The notes under the pieces are model-generated. The model saw only the letters and a list, made by a program, of their open reading frames with translations. It was not told where the DNA came from and made no database searches. 64,000 nucleotides of DNA from Sphingobacterium griseoflavum (lineage in GTDB: Bacteria > Bacteroidota > Bacteroidia > Sphingobacteriales > Sphingobacteriaceae), in NCBI RefSeq assembly GCF_014653155.1, contig NZ_BNAF01000005.1, forward strand, positions 248,001 through 312,000, in the 5' to 3' direction. The translations under genes were made by a program, and so were the position numbers. Of this stretch, positions 36,953-45,639 are shown piece by piece. Position 1 is the stretch's first letter; the number at the start of each line of letters is the position of its first letter.

Positions 36953-37103
36953 CAGGGATTATGTATGGCTGCTGATGTGCTGTGCATAACATGCCGAAGC
37001 TTGTGTGCATGTCATGAATCTATCTATGATATGGCAGCTAATTGGCGATAACACAGCATGATTGGATGCATCCATTTTAGCGACAGTACGTAAGCGTCCT
37101 ATG

Positions 37104-37940
37104 TTATACGTCTGGTTGGTTTTTGGCTTGCAACAGCATGCCGCAGTTTGCACAGAATCGGGCATTTGGTTTATCTATTTTATCCTGACAACGCCGGCAT
37201 CGAGGTTTTTCATTCTCCGATGCTTTTGCCATTTCTACTGAAACTATCCCTGTCGGAACCGCGATGATTCCATATCCAATGATCATCAAGATGCTCGCGA
37301 ACAACTGTCCGATGCTGGTCTGTGGGGAAAGGTCTCCATAACCGACCGTAGTGATCGTGACGATCGCCCAGTATATGGATGTGGGGATATTGTTAAAGCC
37401 GTTTTGCTCGCCTTCCACCACATACATGATGGTACCTACAATCGTAACCAATGTAATGACGGATGCCAAAAATACGGTAATTTTATGGAAGCTTGCCCGT
37501 AAGGCCGTGCGTAATATATTGCCTTCAGATAGGTAACGAGTCAGTTTGAGGACCCTAAATACACGAAGAAGCCTCAATGCGCGGATAACAACCAAATACT
37601 GCGTGCCAGCAATGATAACGCTCGTGTATGTCGGCAAAATAGATAGCAGGTCGATTACCCCATAGAAACTTTTGATGTAACGCATTGGCTTTCGTACACA
37701 ATATATACGTAGCGCATATTCTATAGTAAAGCAAATCGTTAAGCCCCATTCCAAAACCTGTATATATGGCATGTACCTCGCTCTAATTTCTGATATGCTT
37801 TCCATGAATACCGAAACAATACTAACGACAATCAGTACAAGTAATGCAATGTCAAAATATTTGCCAAGTGGCGTGTCCGAGCGGAAAATTATACGGTATA
37901 ATTTTCTTTTGAAGACATCACTTTTTTTCTTTTTCATCAT
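37104..37940 (-). CDS. Voltage-gated-type potassium channel with C-terminal zinc ribbon
   Basis: The protein has 278 residues. Six membrane segments include an Arg-rich S4-like helix (VIRALRLLRVFRVLKLTRY). The pore has filter TTVGYGD. After the last helix the C-terminus forms a small ribbon with CRRCQ and CANCG pairs that can bind one zinc ion. The channel should carry K+; the ribbon is an unusual soluble tail, perhaps a sensor. It is convergent with ktrA; no terminator was recognised in the 151-nt gap. Confidence 0.9.
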   Translation of the reverse strand: MMKKKKSDVFKRKLYRIIFRSDTPLGKYFDIALLVLIVVSIVSVFMESISEIRARYMPYIQVLEWGLTICFTIEYALRIYCVRKPMRYIKSFYGVIDLLSILPTYTSVIIAGTQYLVVIRALRLLRVFRVLKLTRYLSEGNILRTALRASFHKITVFLASVITLVTIVGTIMYVVEGEQNGFNNIPTSIYWAIVTITTVGYGDLSPQTSIGQLFASILMIIGYGIIAVPTGIVSVEMAKASENEKPRCRRCQDKIDKPNARFCANCGMLLQAKNQPDV

Positions 37941-37980
37941 GCAACTGATAATCTTACGGAAAGTGGCTATTTAACCGGTA

Positions 37981-38008
37981 ATCGCCGACCTTTTTTTCGG
38001 TCGGCGAT
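37981..38008. terminator. Hairpin with 10-bp stem between minus-strand genes
   Basis: Perfect arms 37981-37990 and 37999-38008 surround an A/T-rich 8-nt loop. No T run follows on the minus strand. It lies downstream of the palindrome at 38040 in the direction of transcription, so the two may act together to stop transcripts from the 38099 gene. Confidence 0.5.
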
Positions 38009-38039
38009 CTATGCCACTCAGCAAGCAGGGAGACATCTT

Positions 38040-38089
38040 GGCGCCATACGCGAGTGATGGTCTGCAGACCATCACTCGCGTATGGCGCC
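38040..38089. repeat. Perfect 50-bp palindrome without spacer
   Basis: The two 25-nt arms (38040-38064 and 38065-38089) are exact reverse complements with no loop; the centre is CTGCAG. It starts 9 nt after the stop codon of the gene at 38099. As RNA it would form a very stable hairpin; as DNA it could extrude a cruciform. There is no T tract. Confidence 0.9.
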
Positions 38090-38098
38090 GGTTGATTA

Positions 38099-39178
38099 TT
38101 AATAGCGCGTTTTGAGGGCTATTTTACCCAAAGACCCTAAGCTGTTTTCCTGTGCAAAAACAACCCGACCATTTTGCGACAGCACCTGCCAGGCAATTAC
38201 ACTGACAATATCATCAATTGCACCCGCTGCCGTAGCATCCTCAACGAGCGAAAAGGATCGATCATCCGCCATGACCACGCTTTGGGAAAAGTCGCTTTCA
38301 ACTACCAATAAATCAGCTCGACCATCCATGGACGCTTGGAATATCTCTTGCAAATCGGTAAAAAGCAACCCGGCACCCGTAGCAGCATGTAGCTCCTCGA
38401 CAGCTTGCTGTTCCCGCTCGCGGCGGATATCCAACATGAACTTCCAAGCCTGTGAAGCGATTTGATGTTTCGATAGGTTGTTGTAATCGATTTGCGTATA
38501 GCCCATGTAACGTGCGGGATGGTCGGCAACTTGCATAAGTTTGCTGTAATTATCTTCCGTACAGATCACAACGCAAGACAGCCCATTGTCATTCGCCATC
38601 TTACCCAGCGCTTTGTCCACCTTGTTGAAGTATTCCTTAACCATATTATCCACGCGTTTACCATCACTGGCTTGCTCGGCGTTGGTTAGATAATGTGGAT
38701 TTTCGGACAACGGGAAATCATCGTTGATCACCTCGCTTTCAATATGGTCGTTCTGCGCTAGATATAGATTTACTCCACCTTGTGTAAGGGTCATGATCAT
38801 ATAGTCTTGCTCTTGTACGTACATCTTTATCAAAGGTCGCAGGGCAAAATGCTCACTGATCTGTACGCCTTCTAGACGTGTTGTCCAAATAGACTGCACG
38901 ATCTCCATGGTATCATTAGAAACAAAAACATGTAGGCTGTCTAGGTTGTAATCGCGATGGACTTGCCCGCTTACCTGATCCAACTTATCCAATAGATCCG
39001 CTGTTGTTTTTTTGCCGAATTCCGCTACCACCCGTTCTTTGGCTTCCTTCACAAAATTTTTCAGCGTTATTTCGTCCTTAAGATTTTCGGGATGTGAGCG
39101 ATGGGTATTGAGGGAAATGGTCACGCATGGTGCACCTTTTGCCTCGGCTAACCGCTTTAATTCGTTTTTACTGATCAT
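38099..39178 (-). CDS. baeRF-family protein (bacterial archaeo-eukaryotic release factor-like)
   Basis: The protein has 359 residues. The N-terminus contains APCVTISLNTHRSHPEN, typical of the baeRF family 3 group, and the whole length fits an eRF1-like three-domain protein without the stop-codon-reading tip. The C-terminal part (ELHAATGAGLLFTDLQEIFQASMDGRADLLVVESD) resembles an L7Ae-like domain. Relatives include Balon, a ribosome hibernation factor that enters the A site. The family name is by recognition; the function here is inference. A 50-bp palindrome follows the gene. Confidence 0.75.
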   Translation of the reverse strand: MISKNELKRLAEAKGAPCVTISLNTHRSHPENLKDEITLKNFVKEAKERVVAEFGKKTTADLLDKLDQVSGQVHRDYNLDSLHVFVSNDTMEIVQSIWTTRLEGVQISEHFALRPLIKMYVQEQDYMIMTLTQGGVNLYLAQNDHIESEVINDDFPLSENPHYLTNAEQASDGKRVDNMVKEYFNKVDKALGKMANDNGLSCVVICTEDNYSKLMQVADHPARYMGYTQIDYNNLSKHQIASQAWKFMLDIRREREQQAVEELHAATGAGLLFTDLQEIFQASMDGRADLLVVESDFSQSVVMADDRSFSLVEDATAAGAIDDIVSVIAWQVLSQNGRVVFAQENSLGSLGKIALKTRY

Positions 39179-39310
39179 AATAGTGGTATTAAATTTTCAA
39201 ATAAGTTTACAACTATTAACCATGCAAAAATTGGGCAAATATTGAATTAATCAACAACTATTTCTTTTTTTTCTAATTTCCGAAAGATATTTTCCTTTGA
39301 TCTTGCTTTT

Positions 39311-40603
39311 CTACCGTCTGATCACCAGTACACTATCTCCGGGGAAGTGATTGGATAGCCATAGCCTCAGTTTCCGTGCATCCGAATTGACTAAGGAATC
39401 GGTTGCCGCATATATAAATCCGATGTTATTAACGATGCTGTCCCGGTCCGCGTAATATTGTTGACGTCCAATGCTATAGGAGGTGATCTGTGGGAAGAGT
39501 ACCCCGATATCACGGTCTAACTCGGGCGTGGCCAACTCGTATTGCGCAATCTTGTTGCTCAAGGCGCGTATTGTCACATCCTTTTCGTTCATAGCGACGG
39601 ATCGACGATCTATTTCACTCATAATGCTGCTTTGTAGATCTACGGTGTCCTGACGGATCAATAACTCTGTATTGTTTATACCAAATCCTGCCATAGCATC
39701 CTCCAAATGCTGTATTTCTTTGTCTGATAATTTTTTGGAAAGAAAGGCGAGCTCCAATTTTCTTGGTCGACTGTTGAATTGCAATTTTTGGTATACCACG
39801 GTATAGCCCTTGTCCGATAATTCACTTTGAACGAATTGCCTAACTTGATTATTGTATTTACGCTCCTGGTGTAGGTTGTATGCAAAATATATACTGGGTA
39901 CAATTAGTGCAATGGTGATAAAAGTGATACTTTGGCTAATTCTTTTCTCCTTCTTCTTGTCGAGGTAATGTACTTTTGGATAACGGAGATATTTAACAAT
40001 AGTGAATGTGGCCAAGCATATGAACACGCAATTGATTAGGTACAGAAAAATAGCACCCGCAAAATACGTTAAATTACCTATCGCCAGTCCGTATCCCGCC
40101 GTACACAGCGGTGGCATCAGTGCTGTCGCGATAGCTACCCCTGGAATGGGATTGCCTTTATTGACACGCGTGATCGCAATTACACCCACTGTACCTCCGA
40201 AAAAGGCTATGATAACATCGTAGATGTTCGGCGATGTTCGGGCCAGTAGCTCAGATTGTGCCTCTTTGAAGGGGCTTAACAGAAAGTAGAAGAAAGAAAC
40301 AACCAAGCTGATTACCGTAGCGATAAGTAGGTTTTTGAGCGATTTTTTTAATAAAGGAAAATCAAAAGTCCCCAACGCGAATCCTGCGCCCAGTATTGGC
40401 CCCATTAGAGGCGAAATAAGCATGGCGCCGATAATGACAGCCGTCGAGTTTACGTTTAGCCCCACCGATGCTACCACGATCGCGCAGGCCAATATCCAAG
40501 CATTGGAGCCGCGAAAGGAGATGTTCTCAATCACATTTTGCAGTACGCTCTCTTTCTTCTCCTCACCCTGGTGAAGGTCAAAAAATCCAAGTAGTTTATT
40601 CAT
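39311..40603 (-). CDS. DUF389-family membrane protein
   Basis: The protein has 430 residues. The N-terminal ~210 residues hold about six membrane segments with the family-typical AVIIGAMLISPLMGPILG and GVAIATALMPPLCTAGYGLA. The C-terminal half is soluble, with two or more beta-rich segments and no named motif. The function of the DUF389 family is unknown. It is separated by 132 nt from the baeRF gene on the same strand. Confidence 0.85.
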   Translation of the reverse strand: MNKLLGFFDLHQGEEKKESVLQNVIENISFRGSNAWILACAIVVASVGLNVNSTAVIIGAMLISPLMGPILGAGFALGTFDFPLLKKSLKNLLIATVISLVVSFFYFLLSPFKEAQSELLARTSPNIYDVIIAFFGGTVGVIAITRVNKGNPIPGVAIATALMPPLCTAGYGLAIGNLTYFAGAIFLYLINCVFICLATFTIVKYLRYPKVHYLDKKKEKRISQSITFITIALIVPSIYFAYNLHQERKYNNQVRQFVQSELSDKGYTVVYQKLQFNSRPRKLELAFLSKKLSDKEIQHLEDAMAGFGINNTELLIRQDTVDLQSSIMSEIDRRSVAMNEKDVTIRALSNKIAQYELATPELDRDIGVLFPQITSYSIGRQQYYADRDSIVNNIGFIYAATDSLVNSDARKLRLWLSNHFPGDSVLVIRR

Positions 40604-41087
40604 ATTCTATGTTCGGTTTTTTTTATTTCTTTCGGATCGCGCAAGTCTGAAGTCCAATGTGGGAAATCCAAAAATATCACCGTGCCTAGCTATTCTATTC
40701 TTGTCGCTTTGTTTACTCCTTAACAAGCCCAACTACCGTGGCTACTTATCGAAGTTGTTTGCTCTTCGTAAGCATACGATAGCCCGTGTAGCAAAGTCTG
40801 TATGTTTTTTGCAGTGGTGCATAAATCGAGCCATACCCTGTGATAAAGATAATAAATTTAACTTTTGTCGGATGGTTATGACGCGGCCCCATAGAGCGAC
40901 TGATGATAGAGCCAAGCTTTCGCTGGTCAGCTATACAGGAATCGATACATTAAAATCGCATTAATTTTTTTGATTAAAACCTTATTTAACGTCTGCTAAC
41001 CACAAAAATGCCCTTGTCGCTCCAAAACTTAAAAACAGTTCTTTTCCTGACTTGTTATATAATTTAACAACAAATCGGTTACTGACT
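40604..41087. other. Divergent intergenic region with no supported gene
   Basis: The 484-nt region lies between the DUF389 gene and the small plus-strand gene at 41088. An open frame at 40659-40964 has a Cys-rich, compositionally odd translation and no upstream signal, so it is not called. Promoters for both neighbours must lie here; none was clear by eye. Confidence 0.5.
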
Positions 41088-41303
41088 ATGGGAAAAGATC
41101 TGAAGTCCACTAGAAAACAGCTACTTGCTTGGGTAAGGAAAATGTTTCATAAGTTTATCAATTGGCTTAAGCCCGATCCTGCTGATAGCTTAGGCCAACA
41201 AATCTTCAAAAGCTTGCTGAAAATCCCCGTCATTTTATTTGCGATCGCTGTATCGCCTGTAGCGATTATCATCTTTGGCCTTATTTTTTTCCTTGTGCTT
41301 TGA
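41088..41303 (+). CDS. Small membrane protein, 71 residues
   Basis: ATG 41088 is chosen over an upstream frame at 41052 because it begins MGKDLKS, directly before a basic amphipathic helix. A single hydrophobic segment occupies the C-terminal third (IPVILFAIAVSPVAIIIFGLIFFLVL region). No family is recognised. Its stop codon overlaps the TTG start of the next gene, so the two are probably made together. Confidence 0.6.
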   Translation: MGKDLKSTRKQLLAWVRKMFHKFINWLKPDPADSLGQQIFKSLLKIPVILFAIAVSPVAIIIFGLIFFLVL

Positions 41304-41701
41304 GGAGTTACTGGACATCCATTCTTCGTCCTTGGTTTCTCGTAGCTGGCGCTCTTTTCCTTACGCACCAGCTGATGGATAAATTTTTTGATGTACACAT
41401 TTGGCTGCTCGACCATTATCTTGATCCGCTGCTGCTGATGCCTATTTTTTTGCACGTTTACCTTTGGGAGCGAAGGCTGTTGTTCGGGAAGCCATTGCAC
41501 GATGTCCTGACTTGGCGCACCATCGTGGTACTTTGTCTACTCGTTTCGTTTATCGCCGAATGGTGCTTTCCTGTGTTGAACGACCGCTTTACGAGCGATT
41601 GGTTGGATGTAGCATGCTACATGGTAGGGGCGTTGGTATTTTTCTTGTTTTTCAACCGACCTGCGCAACAACGCCTGTCGATTAAGCAGTCTGATGTTTA
41701 G
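41300..41701 (+). CDS. Small integral membrane protein with 3-4 helices
   Basis: The protein has 133 residues from a TTG start overlapping the preceding stop codon (TTGA). An ATG at residue 26 is an alternative but would cut the first membrane helix. About four hydrophobic segments are separated by charged loops (HYLDPLLLMPIFLHVYLWERR is typical). The function is not recognised. The gene ends 16 nt before the convergent channel gene. Confidence 0.65.
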   Translation: MRSYWTSILRPWFLVAGALFLTHQLMDKFFDVHIWLLDHYLDPLLLMPIFLHVYLWERRLLFGKPLHDVLTWRTIVVLCLLVSFIAEWCFPVLNDRFTSDWLDVACYMVGALVFFLFFNRPAQQRLSIKQSDV

Positions 41702-41717
41702 CGAGGAAATGCTGGTA

Positions 41718-42416
41718 TCAGGCGGACGGCTGACCGTCTTTCGAAGCATAGCTCATACCGACGAGCCTCGCTATGACCACGGCAGGGAACAGAATACCCA
41801 CCGTGGACATAAATACCGACAACATCTTGGCCGTGACCGATACCGGGTGTATATCGCCATACCCCACCGTCGTCAGCGATACAATACTGAAGTAAATGAA
41901 ATGTATGTAGTCTTGATCCTGTCCGGTGAGTTCGATATCACCCGCGATAGAAACGCCCGTTAACGCATTGATGATTTCTAGTGAAAATGCTCCCACCAAA
42001 GCGAATAATAGATATACGTTAATCGCGCCAATGATCCGGTAGATGTTCACACTGTCATTTCTAAACAAAAGATTTAGATTGATGATAATAAATACGATTG
42101 CATTTAATACGGCGACGATATTCTCTTCTGCATAGAACGAGTAGGGATTGTCGGTATAACGCACCAATCTTAAAACGCAGTGTACGACAAACAGGGTACT
42201 GGAAGCAAAAATCAGCTTTTTGTTTGGTGTGGAAAATATTCCCGAAAAGAATAAGCTGAGCAGGATCATATTGAACAACAAGATACCGTGTTCGCTATTT
42301 TCCATCACGATCGGGATAATGAAAACAATCAGAAACAGCATGATCAATAGCACCACAAAGCTAAGGTCTTCTAACCAGAACGTTCGAAATCTACTGAAAT
42401 ATTTACGCACTTTCAT
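41718..42416 (-). CDS. Potassium channel, two-helix pore type
   Basis: The protein has 232 residues. Several hydrophobic helices precede a C-terminal Ion_trans_2-type pore with filter TTVGYGDIHP and a last inner helix. It has no voltage-sensor Arg helix, and the C-terminus is short. It is the second channel with an intact K+ filter in the window. It is convergent with the small membrane gene pair. Confidence 0.85.
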   Translation of the reverse strand: MKVRKYFSRFRTFWLEDLSFVVLLIMLFLIVFIIPIVMENSEHGILLFNMILLSLFFSGIFSTPNKKLIFASSTLFVVHCVLRLVRYTDNPYSFYAEENIVAVLNAIVFIIINLNLLFRNDSVNIYRIIGAINVYLLFALVGAFSLEIINALTGVSIAGDIELTGQDQDYIHFIYFSIVSLTTVGYGDIHPVSVTAKMLSVFMSTVGILFPAVVIARLVGMSYASKDGQPSA

Positions 42417-42470
42417 TTCATTATACTGTTAAAATCGCACTGCGTTTTGGTAGGCGGCCACCATACAACG

Positions 42471-43523
42471 TTATTTTTTTGCGATCAAATAGCCATATGG
42501 CTCCAGCTGTGGGACATGGTCAAAGATGACCTTTGCTATACCAAGCAAAGGAACAAATAGCACCATACCGGCAATGCCCCAGATCAAGTTGCCAAAAAGC
42601 ACAATCAATATGGTGAAGAGCGGGCTTAGCTTGATCTTTCCGCCCGTGATATTTGGCGTCAGCACGTAGCTCTCGACCTGCTGTATCAGCAAAAAATATC
42701 CGCCCACGATAATGGCGTATGAAAAAGCATCTTTTGTAAGCAGGACATAGATTACGGGTATTAAACTACCGACTAAAGAACCTAAGTAGGGTATGATATT
42801 CAATAGACCAGCCAATATGCCGAACAATACGGCATGTTCTACACCAATGGCATATAACGCGACTGTATTGCACACGGAAAGTATAGCTACTACATAGAAC
42901 ACGCCCGCCACATACGCATTGGATACATTGGCCACCTCATGCACCACTTTGCGGGTATGATCCGACTGCCCCTGTCCGGTATGTTTTTCCACCAGCTTCA
43001 ATACAAAATTTTTGATGCGGCCGCGGTAGACTAATAACAGCAATGTGTAGGTTATGATGATGACGAGATGCACCAAAAATGATCCGAATTGCGCGACAAA
43101 AAATGCGGCGTAGGAACCGACTACTTCGGCTACTTTGTCCATCTGGTCTGCGAGATACGCTTTTTGTTCGTCTTTTGCGATACCAAACGTTTCTTCCACT
43201 TGGTCTTGTACCGACGAAGCAAAACCGTAGAAATGCTCGTGTAAGTTGGACAGATCGTTGTTCAAGGAGACAATCTGTTGCGTTAACAACGTCAATACAC
43301 CGATCAATACGAGCACCAAGGAAAACACACAGGCCGCGGCCGCCGCAAACCTTGAAAACTTACGCCGCTCTAGCCAGCGGCAGGCCGGTATTAACAGCAT
43401 GGCAAATAAGCAGCCAATGGCCAAGGGGATCAAAAAAGATCGCCCCAAGTACATGATGCCGAACAATGCAATTAAGAAATATAGAAATTGGTTAAATCCT
43501 ACTAAGGATGCTTTTTTTGTCAT
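42471..43523 (-). CDS. AI-2E-family membrane permease
   Basis: The protein has 350 residues with about eight membrane segments and a central soluble coil (about 75-125) rich in Glu and Gln. The C-terminal half carries the family pattern GILAGLLNIIPYLGSLVGSLIPV, then SPLFTILIVLFGNLIWGIAGMVL. Family members are proposed to export small molecules (TqsA exports AI-2) or Na+/H+; the substrate cannot be told. It lies 54 nt upstream of the channel gene and on the same strand. Confidence 0.9.
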   Translation of the reverse strand: MTKKASLVGFNQFLYFLIALFGIMYLGRSFLIPLAIGCLFAMLLIPACRWLERRKFSRFAAAAACVFSLVLVLIGVLTLLTQQIVSLNNDLSNLHEHFYGFASSVQDQVEETFGIAKDEQKAYLADQMDKVAEVVGSYAAFFVAQFGSFLVHLVIIITYTLLLLVYRGRIKNFVLKLVEKHTGQGQSDHTRKVVHEVANVSNAYVAGVFYVVAILSVCNTVALYAIGVEHAVLFGILAGLLNIIPYLGSLVGSLIPVIYVLLTKDAFSYAIIVGGYFLLIQQVESYVLTPNITGGKIKLSPLFTILIVLFGNLIWGIAGMVLFVPLLGIAKVIFDHVPQLEPYGYLIAKK

Positions 43524-43932
43524 TGCTATGGATGTTAAACGTTAATACGCATGTGGAAGGGTACTCGCTATTCGGAGTCGTAAAGTAATAAAATGTAACA
43601 GATATGTCGGATTGCACACGCTTTTCATTTCGTAAATTAACAAATTACCTAGCCAAATGTTTTTATTTTTTTCTTTTCAAGTCTTATATTTTCGTTAAAA
43701 AGTTGCATAAAGGATGCGGAAGGGATTATGCCTATCTATCATTTGCGGGCATATGCGATCTCCAATGTGCTTTTCGGTATGAACTTTGCAATGTAGTCGT
43801 TTAAATTAAAAATCGTCAAACATACGGTCTACTTTGTTGTTCATAGGGAGAGATGTGGCATGGCAAGCTTGCCGGATAAGATCACCCGACTATAGATAAG
43901 AATCGATGTAAATAATTTAAGTATATAAAAAT
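43524..43932. other. Intergenic region with no supported gene
   Basis: The 409-nt region lies between the divergent permease and SDR genes. An open frame at 43604-43804 (66 residues, Cys- and Phe-rich) has no recognisable signal or family and is not called. A 12-bp palindrome (GGCAAGCTTGCC) lies near 43863. Promoters for both flanking genes are expected here. Confidence 0.5.
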
Positions 43933-44718
43933 ATGATTAGCGAAAAAATGTTCCGCGGCCATGTGGCCATTGTTACCGGCGCGGGCGAGGGCATAGGTTT
44001 TGAAATAGCGCGTTTACTGGTTGAGCATGGCGCGAAGGTGGTGGTGAATAGTCTTCATGATGAGTCTAATGAGAAAGCCGTCAAAAAATTAAATACAATA
44101 ATCGAAGGAAGCTGCGTAGGTGTACCGGGAGATTCATCCGATTTAACGCTTATTCAAAAATTGGTTGAAACGGCAAAATCAGCATTTGGCAAAGTGACAT
44201 TGGCTGTTGCCAATACAGGAATTACGACACCTGGAGATTTCTTTAGCTATCCTTTGGAAGATTTTCAGCGTACGTTGGACGTAAACCTAAAAGGCACCTA
44301 TTTCTTTGTTCAGGCCGTTGCAAAGCAAATGCGTGCAGATAAATGCGCCGGCAGTATTGTGCTGATGTCTTCGGTCAATGGCGAGCAAGCGAACCGCAAT
44401 TTGAGTACCTATGCAATGACAAAGGCGGCGATAACGATGTTGGCAAAAAATTTGGTTATCGAGCTCTCGCCCTATGCCATACGGATAAACAGCGTGTCCC
44501 CGGGTGCTACCTCGACCGAGCGGACAACGGAGGATAGCGAATATGAGGAAGCGTGGTCTGAGGTTACGCCATTGGGGCAAACCGCGGATCCGAGGGATAT
44601 TGCACATGCCACGGCTTTTTTGCTTTCTAAAAATGCACGCCATATTACTGGACAAAATCTGATTGTGGACGGTGGTTGGACAGCAACAAGCCCAGCTCCG
44701 GAAGGCGATACTTTTTAA
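43933..44718 (+). CDS. Short-chain dehydrogenase/reductase (SDR)
   Basis: The protein has 261 residues, a classical SDR. Cofactor motif TGAGEGIG lies near residues 17-24, VANTG takes the place of NNAG, catalytic Ser is in LMSSVN, and Tyr/Lys in YAMTK. The C-terminal GQNLIVDGGWTA is typical of FabG-like members. It reduces or oxidises a carbonyl/alcohol with NAD(P)(H); the substrate is not known. Two receiver-only genes follow, 70 nt downstream. Confidence 0.93.
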   Translation: MISEKMFRGHVAIVTGAGEGIGFEIARLLVEHGAKVVVNSLHDESNEKAVKKLNTIIEGSCVGVPGDSSDLTLIQKLVETAKSAFGKVTLAVANTGITTPGDFFSYPLEDFQRTLDVNLKGTYFFVQAVAKQMRADKCAGSIVLMSSVNGEQANRNLSTYAMTKAAITMLAKNLVIELSPYAIRINSVSPGATSTERTTEDSEYEEAWSEVTPLGQTADPRDIAHATAFLLSKNARHITGQNLIVDGGWTATSPAPEGDTF

Positions 44719-44787
44719 TGGAACTTCAGGATAACGAAAGAAATGTTGACCGCAAAACTGATGCGTAAGAAACAGGATTGACCGAGG

Positions 44788-45171
44788 ATGGAAAAGAGAA
44801 AGATTTTTATTTGTGAAGATGACCTGGCAATTGCTGATGTGCTAAAAACTGTGCTGGAGGACGAAGGTTTTGAGGTATTGGTGGAAACCAAAAGTGTTTT
44901 GGCATTTGGGAAATTGTCTTTATATAAACCCCACGCTATTATCACCGATCTGCAAATGCCCATCGTTTCCGGAGACATGCTCATCCAAGCCATCCGACGC
45001 GACCGCCAGTTGAAGAATACCTTCATATTATGCCTCACGGCAAATGATCGCGGAAGAGAGATTGCGCTCGATTCTGGAGCGAATATGGTTATGCACAAAC
45101 CATTCGAAATGGAGCAGTTGGCCGCCATATTGGATTCCGTGCTGTTCGCGAAAAATGATGTCAAAAGGTAG
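44788..45171 (+). CDS. Receiver-only response regulator (CheY-like)
   Basis: The protein has 127 residues forming one receiver domain: acidic pocket CEDD (10-12), phospho-acceptor Asp54 in ITDLQMP, Thr in CLTAND and Lys in MHKPFE. There is no output domain, so it should act by protein contact or as a phosphate sink. It is a close paralogue of the regulator at 45640. The ATG has a GAGGATG-type site before it. Confidence 0.92.
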   Translation: MEKRKIFICEDDLAIADVLKTVLEDEGFEVLVETKSVLAFGKLSLYKPHAIITDLQMPIVSGDMLIQAIRRDRQLKNTFILCLTANDRGREIALDSGANMVMHKPFEMEQLAAILDSVLFAKNDVKR

Positions 45172-45639
45172 TGCATTGTTTTTAAGGGCACTCTAGGTTA
45201 TACATTGTTATCTAGCCGGTTAAGAAAAACGAGCCACATGGATAGATCGTGTTGGACGCAAGATTGTAGCGAAGTCAACAAGATGTTGAAGCAACCAGAC
45301 ACAGCGTTAACTGCTTATAGCCGTTGCTTGCGCGAAGTGAGCAAAACCTGCCACTTAACGGGCTGATAAAGAACACCGGAAAAACCGATTGTGAGTTGGA
45401 TCTTTGGTTGGCAGCGCTATAGCGGAATCTGAGGTAAAGCTCTGAGCGGTCGATACTTGCTTATCGATCGCTTTTTTAGTGGACTGATTAGGATGCATTT
45501 AATACAGGTGAAGGTATTTTTGCTGTTGGCGTTCTCGATTTGTTTGGCATAACATTAAACCTGTTCAGCTGCAATGCGTCCATACCATACAAATCGCCAT
45601 GCAAAACAGCGGTCTTTAGGATATTTTATTTAAGGATAG
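45172..45639 (+). other. Intergenic region ending in a strong terminator; possible short transcript
   Basis: The 468-nt region has no recognised gene. A 42-codon frame at 45238-45366 (four Cys residues) is too weak to call. Because a strong terminator lies 270 nt after the nearest stop codon, an untranslated transcript or small gene may end there. Confidence 0.4.
45445..45477 (+). terminator. Rho-independent terminator
   Basis: An 11-bp stem (45445-45455 with 45462-45472, one G-U pair) with a 6-nt loop is followed by six T residues on the plus strand. It is the only classic plus-strand terminator in this part of the window and lies far from the upstream stop codon. Confidence 0.8.

Noticed and set aside
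40659..40964. A 101-codon frame in the DUF389 divergent region.
   Set aside because: Its composition (many Cys, Lys, scattered hydrophobic) is unlike a bacterial protein, and no binding site precedes the start.
43604..43804. A 66-codon frame between the AI-2E permease and the SDR gene.
   Set aside because: It has no recognisable domain and lies in a promoter region; Phe/Cys-rich translation of AT-rich DNA explains it.
45238..45366. A 42-codon frame with four Cys residues.
   Set aside because: No ribosome binding site or homology; noted only as part of the region with the orphan terminator.
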